DNA of 64,000 nucleotides from Halomonas faecis (lineage in GTDB: Bacteria > Pseudomonadota > Gammaproteobacteria > Pseudomonadales > Halomonadaceae), in contig NZ_JAACZO010000059.1 in assembly GCF_010993975.1 (NCBI RefSeq), forward strand, positions 62,001 through 126,000, written 5' to 3'. The stretch's first letter is position 1; every line of letters begins with the position of its first letter. The position numbers were made by a program, and so were the translations under genes. This document shows positions 21,371 to 30,836 of the stretch, piece by piece. Under the pieces are notes generated by a model. The model worked only from the letters and a program-made list of their open reading frames with translations, was not told the DNA's origin and searched no databases.

Positions 21371-22264
21371 ATGACAGAGTCGCTCATTTCCCGAGACGAC
21401 GCCAGCCGCGAGGCTCTGGTGGCCTTCGTGGCGAGTCATCCGCGGCTGGCGGTGCTGACCGGAGCCGGGGTGAGCACGGCGAGCGGCATTCCCGATTACC
21501 GCGACGGGGGCGGTGCCTGGAAGCGGCCGCCGCCCATGGAGCACGGTGTCTTCATGGCCAGCCATGCCGCTCGCCAGCGGTATTGGGCGCGGGCGCTGCT
21601 GGGGTTTCGCACCCTGCAGGCGGCGCGTCCCAATGCCGCGCATCACGCCTTGGCACAGCTCGAGGCGCGGGGGCATGTGGCGGGACTGATCACCCAGAAC
21701 GTCGACGGGTTGCACCAGCGGGCCGGCTCACGGCAGGTCATCGACCTGCACGGGCGTGCCGACGTAGTGCGCTGCATGGCTTGTGGAGCGCGGCGCATGC
21801 GTCACGACCTCCATGCCGAGCTGGCCCGGCGCAACCCTTCCTGGCGGGAGGCCCGAGCCGACGCCGGGCCCGATGGCGACGCCGATCTGGAGGCGGATTT
21901 TTCCGCTTTCGAGGTGCCGGATTGCACGCGCTGCGGCGATGGCATCTACAAGCCCGACGTGGTCTTCTTCGGTGACAGCGTACCGCGTGAGCGGGTGGAG
22001 GAGGCCATGGCCTGCCTGCACGAGGCCGATGCGCTGCTGGTGGTGGGGTCTTCGTTGATGGTTTATTCGGGCTTTCGCTTCGCCCGCGAAGCGGTGCGCC
22101 TGGGCAGGCCCATTGCCTGCGTGAACCAGGGGCGGACCCGTGCCGACGAACTCTACGCGCTGAAGATCGAGGCGGCGGCAGGCGAGACGCTGGTGGCGCT
22201 GGGCGAAGCTCTGGTCGGGACGTCCGCCAGCGAGTTGTCCGGCATCAGCCGCCCGCCAGCTTGA
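21371..22264 (+). CDS. NAD-dependent protein deacylase, sirtuin (class II, SIRT4-like)
   Basis: The 297-residue Sir2 enzyme removes acyl groups from lysine using NAD+. It shows GAGVSTASGIPDYR, the catalytic TQNVDGLH with its following LHG, a four-Cys zinc site (CMAC ... CTRC) and VVGSSLMVYSGFR. The extended segment PDYRDGGGAWKRPPPMEHGVFMAS and the 30-residue spacing between Cys pairs fit the SIRT4-like bacterial class rather than CobB. The ATG at 21371 has GAGGAGA upstream; an upstream in-frame ATG (21290) gives non-family sequence. The 3' end overlaps the convergent yciH-like gene by 20 bases. Confidence 0.93.
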   Translation: MTESLISRDDASREALVAFVASHPRLAVLTGAGVSTASGIPDYRDGGGAWKRPPPMEHGVFMASHAARQRYWARALLGFRTLQAARPNAAHHALAQLEARGHVAGLITQNVDGLHQRAGSRQVIDLHGRADVVRCMACGARRMRHDLHAELARRNPSWREARADAGPDGDADLEADFSAFEVPDCTRCGDGIYKPDVVFFGDSVPRERVEEAMACLHEADALLVVGSSLMVYSGFRFAREAVRLGRPIACVNQGRTRADELYALKIEAAAGETLVALGEALVGTSASELSGISRPPA

Positions 22265-22619
22265 CCGTGTAACCGCGCCCTTCCAGCTCGATCTTGAGCG
22301 CTTCGCGCTGGTCACCCTGGATCTCGATGACGCCCGACTTCACCGCCCCGCCGGTGCCGCAGCGCTGCTTGAGCGCCTTGGCCAGTGCTTTGAGCTCCTT
22401 CTCTGGCAGCGGCACGCCGCTGATCGTGGTCACGCCCTTGCCCTTGCGGCCGCTGGTTTCGCGGCGGATGCGCACGATGCCGTCGAGGGCGGCGAGGCGT
22501 TCCTGTTCGGCCCGTTCGTCGCATCGGCATTCGGCGAGCGGCTGGCGGCAGGCGGGGCAGGTCTCGCCGTGTTCGGTGGAGTAGACCAGACCGCGCAGCT
22601 GGTCCTGGAGAGAGGCCAT
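22245..22619 (-). CDS. yciH: SUI1/eIF1-like translation factor, YciH family
   Basis: The 124-residue protein has the C-terminal SUI1 fold of YciH (about residues 48-122: VRIRRETSGRKGKGVTTISGVP, KALKQRCGTGGAVKSGVIEIQGDQ). An N-terminal Cys motif (CPACRQPLAECRC) is shared with proteobacterial YciH. YciH can act like eIF1 on start-site fidelity and is reported as a stress-related translation inhibitor in E. coli. Its stop is inside the 3' end of the sirtuin gene on the opposite strand (20-base convergent overlap), so mutual antisense transcription is possible. Confidence 0.92.
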   Translation of the reverse strand: MASLQDQLRGLVYSTEHGETCPACRQPLAECRCDERAEQERLAALDGIVRIRRETSGRKGKGVTTISGVPLPEKELKALAKALKQRCGTGGAVKSGVIEIQGDQREALKIELEGRGYTVKLAGG

Positions 22620-22667
22620 AGGGGGCTCCTGTCCTGTGACGTCGTGGGGAAGCCGATACTGCCTGAC

Positions 22668-23366
22668 TCAGCGTCCCTGTACCACCTGGCGCGCCTCCAG
22701 TGCCTGCAACCGGGCCAGCTGGCCGACCACCGTGGGCAGCTGGTGCATGCTGGTGATCGTCAGGGCACCTTCCGGGGTTTCCTCGGCGTCGGGGAAACGG
22801 TTGAGATGGATTACCGTCATGCCGGCGGCCAGGGCGGCCTGCACGCCGACCAGGCCGTCGTCGATGGCCACGCACGCCTCGGGCGGGTAACCCATCTGGC
22901 GGGCGGCATGCAGATAGAGTCCGGGGTCGGGCTTCCAGCACTGGGCGCTGTAGCCGCTGAACAGATTGTCGGCGAAGTGTCCGGTGAGGCCGACGGCGGC
23001 CAGCGACGTCCGTATCTTGTTCTCGGGGCCGTTGGAAACCAGACCGCAGGGATATTGGGCGAGCTGGGCCAGGGCCTCCAGGGCGCCGTCGATGGGGGTG
23101 AGCTCGTCCGCCAGGCGGCGGTTGAGGTTGGTACGCATCGCGGTTTCGGTGTCGGCGAGACGTTGCGGATCGATGGGGCCGTAACGGCTTTCGAGAACGG
23201 CGACGATGTTTCGGAAACGGGCGCCGCGAAATTCGCCGGCATAGTCGCTGGTCGCGAAAGGGAGACCGAGGCGGGTCAAACTGTCGGCCATCTCGTCGGC
23301 GAGCAGCGGCTCGCTGTCGACCAGGGTACCGTCACAATCGAAGAGCAAGCAGAGAGGGCGTGGCAT
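22668..23366 (-). CDS. HAD-superfamily phosphatase (YieH/phosphoglycolate phosphatase-like)
   Basis: The 232-residue HAD hydrolase has motif I LFDCDGTLVDSE, motif II VSNGPENK, motif III WKPDPGLYL and motif IV AIDDGLVGVQAALAAG, with a helical cap domain (about residues 18-85) of subfamily I. This arrangement resembles E. coli YieH (6-phosphogluconate phosphatase) and beta-phosphoglucomutase-like proteins; substrate is not certain. I chose the ATG at 23366; a GTG codon directly before it could also serve. A plausible promoter lies just upstream. Confidence 0.85.
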   Translation of the reverse strand: MPRPLCLLFDCDGTLVDSEPLLADEMADSLTRLGLPFATSDYAGEFRGARFRNIVAVLESRYGPIDPQRLADTETAMRTNLNRRLADELTPIDGALEALAQLAQYPCGLVSNGPENKIRTSLAAVGLTGHFADNLFSGYSAQCWKPDPGLYLHAARQMGYPPEACVAIDDGLVGVQAALAAGMTVIHLNRFPDAEETPEGALTITSMHQLPTVVGQLARLQALEARQVVQGR

Positions 23367-23407
23367 CACGAACCTCGCGGGTGTGGCCAGATTACATCGT
23401 CACTTCC

Positions 23408-23436
23408 AGTGTAAGTCCACTTCGCGTATTTGTGAA
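23408..23436 (-). promoter_or_regulatory. Possible sigma-70 promoter of the HAD phosphatase gene
   Basis: On the reverse strand TTCACA (23431-23436) and TACACT (23408-23413) are separated by 17 bases in a locally AT-richer stretch, about 40 bases before the start codon. Confidence 0.35.
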
Positions 23437-23445
23437 CAGTGTTTT

Positions 23446-24954
<1,509 letters not shown>

Positions 24955-24955
24955 C

Positions 24956-26257
24956 TCAGGCCTCCTCCTGCCAGGCGGCTCCCTCAGGGTAGCGGTGCCG
25001 GGCCAGGGACTCGGGATGCATGGCGATGCTGTAGCCCGGTGCCTCGGGTACCCGGTAGTGGCCGCGTTCGATCACCACCGGGTCGACGAAGTGCTCGTGC
25101 AGGTGGTCGACGTACTCCAGCACTCGCCCCTCGAGACTGCCGGAAACGGCGATGTAGTCGAACAGCGAGATGTGCTGGGTGTACTCGCACAGCCCCACGC
25201 CGCCGCCGTGGGGGCAGATCGGTACGCCGAACTTGGCGGCCAGCAGGGTCACCAGGATCACTTCGTTGAGCCCGCCGAGGCGGGCCGCGTCGAGCTGGCA
25301 GTAGTCGATGGCGTCGGCCTGGAGGAACTGCTTGAACATCACTTTGTTGTGGCAGTGCTCGCCGGTGGCCACGCCGATCGGGGCAACGCGATGGCGGATC
25401 TCGGCGTGGCCGAGGATGTCGTCGGGGCTGGTGGGCTCTTCGATCCACAGCGGATCGAATTCGGCCAGCCGGCGCATCTTGGCCACCGTTTCGTCCACCT
25501 CCCACACCTGGTTGGCGTCCATCATCAGCACGTTGTCCCAGCCGATCTCTTCGCGCAGCAGGGCGGCGCGGCGGGCGTCCTCGTCGAGGTTGCCACCGAT
25601 CTTCTGCTTGAAGTGGGTCCAGCCCTCGGCCAGGGCCTCCTGGGCCAGGTGGCGCACCTTGTCGTCGCTGTAGCCGAGCCAGCCGGCCGAAGTGGTGTAG
25701 CCGGGGTAGCCGTCGCGCCGCATCTCGGCTTCGCGTTCGGCCTTTCCGGCCTCCCGCTTGCGAAGCAGCGCGATCGCCTCTTCCGGGGTGAGGGCGTCGG
25801 TGACGAAGCGGAAGTCGAGGCAGCGCACCAGTTGCTCGGGGCTCATGTCTGCGAGGAGCTTCCACACCGGCTTGCCCTCGCGCTTGGCCCACAGGTCCCA
25901 AACGGCGTTGACGATGGCCGCGGTGGCCAAGTGGATGGCGCCCTTGTCGGGGCCGATCCAGCGCAGCTGGCTGTCGCCGGTGATCTCGCGCCAGAAGGCG
26001 CCCATGTTGGCGGTGATGGCGTCGAGTGACCGCCCCTCGATGAGCGGGGCCAGCGATCGCACCGCAGTGACCACGATCTCGTTGCCGCGGCCGATGGTGA
26101 AGGTGAGTCCGTGACCCTCGGCCCCGCCATCGTCGACGTGCAGAATGACGTAGGTGGCGGAGTAGTCCGGGGCGGCGTTCATGGCGTCCGAGCCGTCCAG
26201 GGAGCGTGAGGTGGGGAAGCGAACGTCCTGCACCTCGAGGCGGGTGATGGTGGTCAT
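24956..26257 (-). CDS. fucD: L-fuconate dehydratase-type enolase-superfamily enzyme
   Basis: The 433-residue protein matches L-fuconate dehydratase of the mandelate-racemase subgroup. It has an N-terminal capping domain with the long SLDGSDAMNAAPDYSATYV loop, then the barrel with the KxK base (FKQKIGG), metal ligands in MMDANQVW, WIEEPTSPDD and ATGEHCHN, and the His of CPHGGGVGLCEYTQH. It would dehydrate L-fuconate (or the related D-arabinonate or L-galactonate) to a 2-keto-3-deoxy acid. Ribosome binding site GGAG precedes ATG 26257. It is between a XylX-like FAH enzyme (29 bases upstream) and a GlcD-like oxidase (1 base downstream), forming a three-gene operon. Confidence 0.92.
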   Translation of the reverse strand: MTTITRLEVQDVRFPTSRSLDGSDAMNAAPDYSATYVILHVDDGGAEGHGLTFTIGRGNEIVVTAVRSLAPLIEGRSLDAITANMGAFWREITGDSQLRWIGPDKGAIHLATAAIVNAVWDLWAKREGKPVWKLLADMSPEQLVRCLDFRFVTDALTPEEAIALLRKREAGKAEREAEMRRDGYPGYTTSAGWLGYSDDKVRHLAQEALAEGWTHFKQKIGGNLDEDARRAALLREEIGWDNVLMMDANQVWEVDETVAKMRRLAEFDPLWIEEPTSPDDILGHAEIRHRVAPIGVATGEHCHNKVMFKQFLQADAIDYCQLDAARLGGLNEVILVTLLAAKFGVPICPHGGGVGLCEYTQHISLFDYIAVSGSLEGRVLEYVDHLHEHFVDPVVIERGHYRVPEAPGYSIAMHPESLARHRYPEGAAWQEEA

Positions 26258-26286
26258 CGGTGGCTCCAGAGTGGGGAAGGGGTGGT

Positions 26287-27465
26287 TCAGCGATCCGCCA
26301 GATCGCGCATCAGCGCGCGGATGCCGTAGGTCCAGGGCGGGAGTTCATCGCTGCGCCCGACGCGGTTGACCAGCGCACCCAGGCTCGGGGTGGCGATGGT
26401 CACCCGGTCGCCGAGGTGGTGGGTGAAGCCCTGGCCTTCGCCGTCGCGGTCCTGGATCGGCGAGAACATGGTGCCGAGATAGAGCATGACGCCGTCGGGA
26501 TACTGGTGATGGGCGCCCAGGGTCTGGCGTACCAGGTCCAGCGGGTCGCGACTGATCTCGGCCATGTCGCTCTCGCCTTGCAGCAGGAAGCCGTCGTCCT
26601 CGCCTTCGATGCGCAGCGTGACATGGGCGCGGCGCACGTCGTCGATGCCGAAGGCGTCGTCGAAGAGGCGGATGAACGGGCCGATGGCGCTGGAGGCGTT
26701 GTTGTCCTTGGCCTTGCCCAGCAGCAGGGCGCTGCGGCCCTCGATGTCGCGCAGGTTGACGTCGTTGCCGAGCGTCGCCCCCTTGACGCTGCCGCGGCTA
26801 TCCACGGCCAGCACGATCTCCGGCTCCGGGTTGTTCCACTGCGAGGCCGGGTGCAGGCCCACGGTGGCACCCAGGCCTACCGAGGAGAGCGGCTGAGCCT
26901 TGGTGAACACCTCGGCATCGGTGCCGATGCCCACCTCCATGTACTGTGACCAGCCGCCGCGGGCCTGGAGTTCGCGCTTGAGCGCCATGGCCTCCTCCGA
27001 GCCCGGTACGATGCGCGACAAGTCACCACCGATCAGCGTCTGGAGTTCCTCGCGCAGCGTGGCCGCCCGGCCGGGGTCGCCACCGGCCTGCTCTTCGATC
27101 ACCCGCTCCAGCAGACTCACCGCAAAGGTGACGCCGCAGGCCTTGACCGCCTGAACGTCGCAGGGTGCCAGCAGGTGGGGGGCGCGCTGGGGCTCGGCCA
27201 GAGCGTTCTCGATCAGCGACTCGACCGGGCCGAGGGAGGGGCCCTGGGCGTCGCGCAGGGCGGCAGCCGGGTCGTCGCGCTCCAGCAGGTCGGCCATGGT
27301 CGGGCCGAGGTGGGTGATATCGAGGGCCTGGCCGTCACGAACCACGAACAGTACCGGGCCGGGCCGGGGCGATTCGCACCAGGCCCGGCCCACCAGCAGG
27401 GCGCGCTCCAGATCTTCGGGAAGGCAGTCTCGGGGCTGGGGGCCGCTCGGGGAAAGGGAATGCAT
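26287..27465 (-). CDS. FAH-superfamily enzyme, XylX-like 2-keto-3-deoxy-sugar-acid dehydratase
   Basis: The 392-residue protein is a long-form fumarylacetoacetate hydrolase (FAH) family member. The FAH core has YMEVGIGTDAEVFTKAQPLS, the metal-binding ExE in WNNPEPEIVLAV, and GNDVNLRDIEGRSALLLGKAKDNN. Proteins of this length and type include Caulobacter XylX, the 2-keto-3-deoxy-D-xylonate dehydratase that yields alpha-ketoglutarate semialdehyde. As first gene of the operon with fucD, it could take the fuconate/arabinonate-type product onward. A GAGG-type ribosome binding site (CCAGGAGGCACC) precedes the ATG. The exact reaction is inferred, not shown. Confidence 0.8.
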   Translation of the reverse strand: MHSLSPSGPQPRDCLPEDLERALLVGRAWCESPRPGPVLFVVRDGQALDITHLGPTMADLLERDDPAAALRDAQGPSLGPVESLIENALAEPQRAPHLLAPCDVQAVKACGVTFAVSLLERVIEEQAGGDPGRAATLREELQTLIGGDLSRIVPGSEEAMALKRELQARGGWSQYMEVGIGTDAEVFTKAQPLSSVGLGATVGLHPASQWNNPEPEIVLAVDSRGSVKGATLGNDVNLRDIEGRSALLLGKAKDNNASSAIGPFIRLFDDAFGIDDVRRAHVTLRIEGEDDGFLLQGESDMAEISRDPLDLVRQTLGAHHQYPDGVMLYLGTMFSPIQDRDGEGQGFTHHLGDRVTIATPSLGALVNRVGRSDELPPWTYGIRALMRDLADR

Positions 27466-27511
27466 GGTGCCTCCTGGTCAGGGTGCTGGCGTCTCGCCAG
27501 CTTTCGCCTAT

Positions 27512-27547
27512 CCTGTTATTGATGTCGTTTTGTATGACAGGTATGCC
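27512..27547 (+). promoter_or_regulatory. Candidate GntR-type operator between the divergent FAH and SDR genes
   Basis: Nested inverted repeats CCTGT ... ACAGG (27512-27516/27537-27541) and TGTC ... GACA occur here, with the core TTGTATGACAGGTAT. That core resembles sites at 39186-39205 and 39375-39395. The rest of the 257-base divergent spacer holds a small CGACAG-ATGG-CTGTCG hairpin (27584-27599) and nothing else I can name. Confidence 0.4.
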
Positions 27548-27722
27548 AATGACTTCACTCTAGCGCAAGGCATGACGTTGGGTCGACAGATGGCTGTCGT
27601 TGGCAAGACTTTTGCGCTGCCGACAGCGACGGATCGGCCCGAGCGGTGGGGCTATCTACGCCGACCTTGTGTCGATGAGGGAAGCCTCACACTCATTTCG
27701 GTAATCATAGCGGGAGAGGTTG

Positions 27723-28487
27723 ATGCTGGACGAATGGAAGGGCAAGCGGGTTCTGGTGACCGGTGCCAGCCGAGGCATCGGGGCTGCGGTGGCCAGGCAG
27801 CTGGGAGCGCTGGGGGCCCATGTGGCGGTGCACTACCATGCCAGTGCCGCGGGCGCCGAGGCGGTAGCGGAAGAGGTCCGTACGGCCGGCGGCAAGGCCA
27901 TCACGGTGAAGGGCGACGTGAGCCGCTCGACCGAGGCGACCCGGGTGGTCGACGAGGCCGCCGAGGGCCTGGGCGGTCTCGATCTGCTGATCAACAATGC
28001 CGGGGACATGCTCGGACGAGTGGCCCTCGACGACATCGACGACGACCGGTACGACCGGGTGATGGACCTCAATGCCCGTTCGGTGGTCATGGCCAGCCGT
28101 GCGGCACTCCCCCACTTCCGGCGTGCCGGGCGCGGAAACATCATCCATACGGGCTCGATCGCGGCGCGCAATGGCGGAGGAACGGGCGCCGGGCTCTATG
28201 CGTCGGCCAAGGGCTTCGTCACTACCCTGACCCGTAACATGGCCAAGGAACTCGCCGGGGACGACATCCGCGTCAATGCCGTGGCACCTGGTGTGATCGC
28301 CACCGATTTCCATGAACGTCACTCCAACGACGCCCAGATGGAAGCGGCGCGTGCCAGCATTCCCATGGGCCGGCTAGGCAGCGCAGAGGACTGCGTTGGC
28401 GCCTATGTCTTTCTAGGCAGCGATGCCTTGAGCGGCTATGTCACCGGCCAGGTGATCGAGGTCAACGGCGGACAGCTGATGCCATGA
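27723..28487 (+). CDS. Short-chain dehydrogenase/reductase (SDR)
   Basis: The 254-residue classical SDR has the NAD(P)-binding GASRGIGAAVARQ, the structural NNAGDML, a catalytic Ser in HTGSIAARNGG, the YASAKG Tyr/Lys pair and a C-terminal YVTGQVIEVNGGQLMP. It probably oxidises or reduces a sugar acid hydroxyl. ATG 27723 is used, preceded by GGGAGAGG; a TTG just upstream is unlikely. The stop overlaps the next gene (pdxA2-like) by 4 bases (ATGA), so it is the first gene of a four-carbon acid module with pdxA2 and the DUF1537 kinase. Confidence 0.88.
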   Translation: MLDEWKGKRVLVTGASRGIGAAVARQLGALGAHVAVHYHASAAGAEAVAEEVRTAGGKAITVKGDVSRSTEATRVVDEAAEGLGGLDLLINNAGDMLGRVALDDIDDDRYDRVMDLNARSVVMASRAALPHFRRAGRGNIIHTGSIAARNGGGTGAGLYASAKGFVTTLTRNMAKELAGDDIRVNAVAPGVIATDFHERHSNDAQMEAARASIPMGRLGSAEDCVGAYVFLGSDALSGYVTGQVIEVNGGQLMP

Positions 28488-29494
28488 CGGAAGCGCAATC
28501 CCAGTTCGAGGGGGGCGGCTACGAGATCGCCATCACCATGGGTGACCCGGCCGGCATCGGCCCGGAGATCGTCTGCCGGGCCCTGGCCGCGATGTCGCCG
28601 GCCGAGCGTGGCCGCAGCCTGGCGGTGGGCGACCCGGCGATCTATCGTCGTGCGGCCGAGATGATCGAGGCCGAGCTGGAGTTCGTGCCGCTGGAAATGG
28701 CGACACCCGGTGACGGGCGAGTGGCGGTGGCCGAGGTAGCAGCCGAGGGCGAAGTTCCCGACGGCCGCATCGGCGCCGCGGCGGGTGACCTGGCGTTTCG
28801 CTGCGTGAAGCGAGCCGTCGAGCTGGTTCAGACCGGCCGTGCCCGGGTGATCGTCACCGCGCCGCTCAACAAGGCGGCGCTGCACGCCGCGGGCCACCAC
28901 TACGACGGCCACACAGGCATGCTGGCGGCGCTCACCGGGGCGCCGTCCTCCTTCATGCTGCTGGCCTCGGAGCGTCTCTCGACCCTGCACGTCTCTACCC
29001 ATGTGTCGCTGCGCGGAGCCATCGAGCGGGTCACCGAGCGGCGCATCGCCGAAACGGTGGCGGCGGGGCATGCCCACCTGGTGTCGATGGGCATCGAGGC
29101 GCCGCGCATCGCCGTGGCGGGGCTCAATCCCCACTGCGGCGAAGGCGGCATCTTCGGTGACGAGGACGAGCGCATCATCGCCCCAGCGGTCAGGGCATTG
29201 TGCCGTCGAGGTTTCGACGTCCAGGGGCCGATCTCCGCGGACACCGTCTTCTACCGGGCCAGCCGGGGCGAGTTCGACCTGGTGGTGGCCCAGTACCACG
29301 ACCAGGGGCATATCCCGGTCAAGCTGATCGCCTTCGACACCACGGTGAACGTCAGCCTGGGCCTGCCGGTACAGCGTACCTCGGTGGATCATGGTACCGC
29401 CTTCGACATCGCCTGGCAGGGCAGGGCGGATGCCACCAACCTGGGTGCGGCCATCGCCTATGCCCGGCGCCTGGCGGGAGGTGGTGGATCTTGA
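28484..29494 (+). CDS. pdxA2: PdxA2-type four-carbon acid sugar 4-phosphate dehydrogenase
   Basis: The 336-residue PdxA-fold dehydrogenase has TMGDPAGIGPEIV, TAPLNKAALHAAGHHYDGHTGML, NPHCGEGGIFGDED and AQYHDQGHIPVKLIAF with the metal-binding His residues. True PdxA acts in pyridoxine synthesis. Here the gene is fused in an overlapping operon with a DUF1537 kinase, the signature of PdxA2, which oxidatively decarboxylates D-threonate or D-erythronate 4-phosphate to dihydroxyacetone phosphate. It overlaps both neighbours by 4 bases (ATGA upstream, TTGA downstream). Confidence 0.88.
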   Translation: MTEAQSQFEGGGYEIAITMGDPAGIGPEIVCRALAAMSPAERGRSLAVGDPAIYRRAAEMIEAELEFVPLEMATPGDGRVAVAEVAAEGEVPDGRIGAAAGDLAFRCVKRAVELVQTGRARVIVTAPLNKAALHAAGHHYDGHTGMLAALTGAPSSFMLLASERLSTLHVSTHVSLRGAIERVTERRIAETVAAGHAHLVSMGIEAPRIAVAGLNPHCGEGGIFGDEDERIIAPAVRALCRRGFDVQGPISADTVFYRASRGEFDLVVAQYHDQGHIPVKLIAFDTTVNVSLGLPVQRTSVDHGTAFDIAWQGRADATNLGAAIAYARRLAGGGGS

Positions 29495-30651
29495 GCCGCT
29501 GCCGGGTGGCCATCGTCGCCGACGACCTCACCGGAGCCCTGGATGCCGCCGCGCCGTTCGCCGCCCGTGGCGCCGATGCCCGGGTGGTGGTTGCCCTGGA
29601 ACGGCTGGAAGAGTGCCTGGCGACCTGGGGGAGCGATTGTCCGCAGATCCTCGCCGTGAATACCGAGTCTCGCCACCTGGGGGCCCACGCGGCCGCCGCC
29701 CGGGTTGCCGAGGCGACGCAACGGCTGGCCGGAGTGGCTCCCGGTGTGTGGTTCAAGAAGGTCGACTCGACCCTGCGCGGCCGAGTGGTGGTCGAAAGCC
29801 TGGCGATGCGCGAGACGACTGGACGCCATCTGTTGGTGGCGCCAGCGGTGCCGGCCCAGGGGCGGGTGGTGCGTGATGCCGAGGTGTGGGTGGATGAGGT
29901 GCCACTGGCCGCGAGCGCCTATGCCGGCGATGCCCGCGCGGCGCCGTTGAGCGGCCCGCTGGACCGTGCTTTCGCCGCTGCGGGAGTCGCCCTGTCACGC
30001 TACCGTCCCGGGGACGATGGCCTGCCCGATCGCGATTGCGTGGCCGACGCCGAGAGTGCCCAGGATCTGGCTCGCCTCTACGATGCCGCCCTGAGCCAAC
30101 GGGATGCCTGGCTGATGGTGGGCGCCGCGGGACTGGCCACTGCCATCGCGCAGCGCTGCTTTGGACGGCTCGGCGCCGCTGAGCTGCCGCTGCGGCGGGT
30201 GACTCACCGCCTCTATGCGGTGGGCTCGCGCAGCCCGAGGGCGCTGGAGCAGCGCGCGCAGTTGCTGGTCGCGGAACCGTCGCTGCCGGTATGCCAGGCT
30301 CTCGCCGCTCATCCGCTGGACAGCGTGGCGCCGGCTCGACTGCTGGTGCCCGGCGGCGAGGGGGAGGAGCACGATCCGGCGGCGGTGGCTCGCGCCATGG
30401 GGCAGGGGGTGGCTGAAGCGGTGGCGAGCTGGCCACCGGAGGCGCGGGGACTGCTATTCCTCACCGGCGGCGATACCGCCATGGCGGCCCTGGATCGGCT
30501 GGGTGCCGGCTTCATCCGGGTCGAGGCCGAGTGGGCACCGGGCGTGGCCTTGGGGTGGCTGGATGGCGATTCGCGTCGCCTGGTGATGACCAAGGCCGGT
30601 GGCTTCGGGGCACCCGATCTGTTGCAGCGGCTGCACTGCGGTTTCAACTAA
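29491..30651 (+). CDS. dtnK: DUF1537 four-carbon acid sugar kinase (DtnK/OtnK-like)
   Basis: The 386-residue kinase phosphorylates D-threonate or a similar four-carbon sugar acid. The N-terminal domain has VAIVADDLTGALDAAAPFA and WFKKVDSTLRG; the C-terminal nucleotide-binding domain has LLFLTGGDTAMAAL and MTKAGGFGAPD. I assign a TTG start at 29491, overlapping the pdxA2 stop as TTGA and preceded by GGAGGTGGTGG, because it gives exactly the family N-terminus and no ATG or GTG is available in frame nearby. Product would feed PdxA2. Confidence 0.85.
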   Translation: MSRCRVAIVADDLTGALDAAAPFAARGADARVVVALERLEECLATWGSDCPQILAVNTESRHLGAHAAAARVAEATQRLAGVAPGVWFKKVDSTLRGRVVVESLAMRETTGRHLLVAPAVPAQGRVVRDAEVWVDEVPLAASAYAGDARAAPLSGPLDRAFAAAGVALSRYRPGDDGLPDRDCVADAESAQDLARLYDAALSQRDAWLMVGAAGLATAIAQRCFGRLGAAELPLRRVTHRLYAVGSRSPRALEQRAQLLVAEPSLPVCQALAAHPLDSVAPARLLVPGGEGEEHDPAAVARAMGQGVAEAVASWPPEARGLLFLTGGDTAMAALDRLGAGFIRVEAEWAPGVALGWLDGDSRRLVMTKAGGFGAPDLLQRLHCGFN

Positions 30652-30714
30652 AGGCGAACGTCGCAAGGCGAGGTGTCGGTTGCGCCACGAGATGGGAGAG
30701 ACTAGCTTGAAACT

Positions 30715-30733
30715 GGTGGTATGATACGTATAC
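30715..30733 (+). promoter_or_regulatory. Candidate operator upstream of the first TRAP operon
   Basis: GGTGGTATGATACGTATAC contains the 8-bp palindrome ATACGTAT (30724-30731) and a GGTATGAT half resembling the GGTATGAC sites near 39.2 and 39.4 kb. It lies about 105 bases before dctP in the 185-base gap after the kinase gene. Confidence 0.4.
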
Positions 30734-30836
30734 AGTCAGACGCTCAGCTCAGTTAGCGAGTGCCATCGAACCGATCATGTCGTGCCACCCGACTTGCCAC
30801 AAATACAACAAACCCAACGGTTGTGAGGAGTACAAG

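Noticed and set aside
24956..26257. Alternative reading of the FucD-like gene as mandelate racemase or gluconate dehydratase
   Set aside because: The long SLDGSDAMNAAPDYSATYV capping loop, length of 433 and the KQK/DAN/EEP/GEH/HGG set fit L-fuconate dehydratase better.
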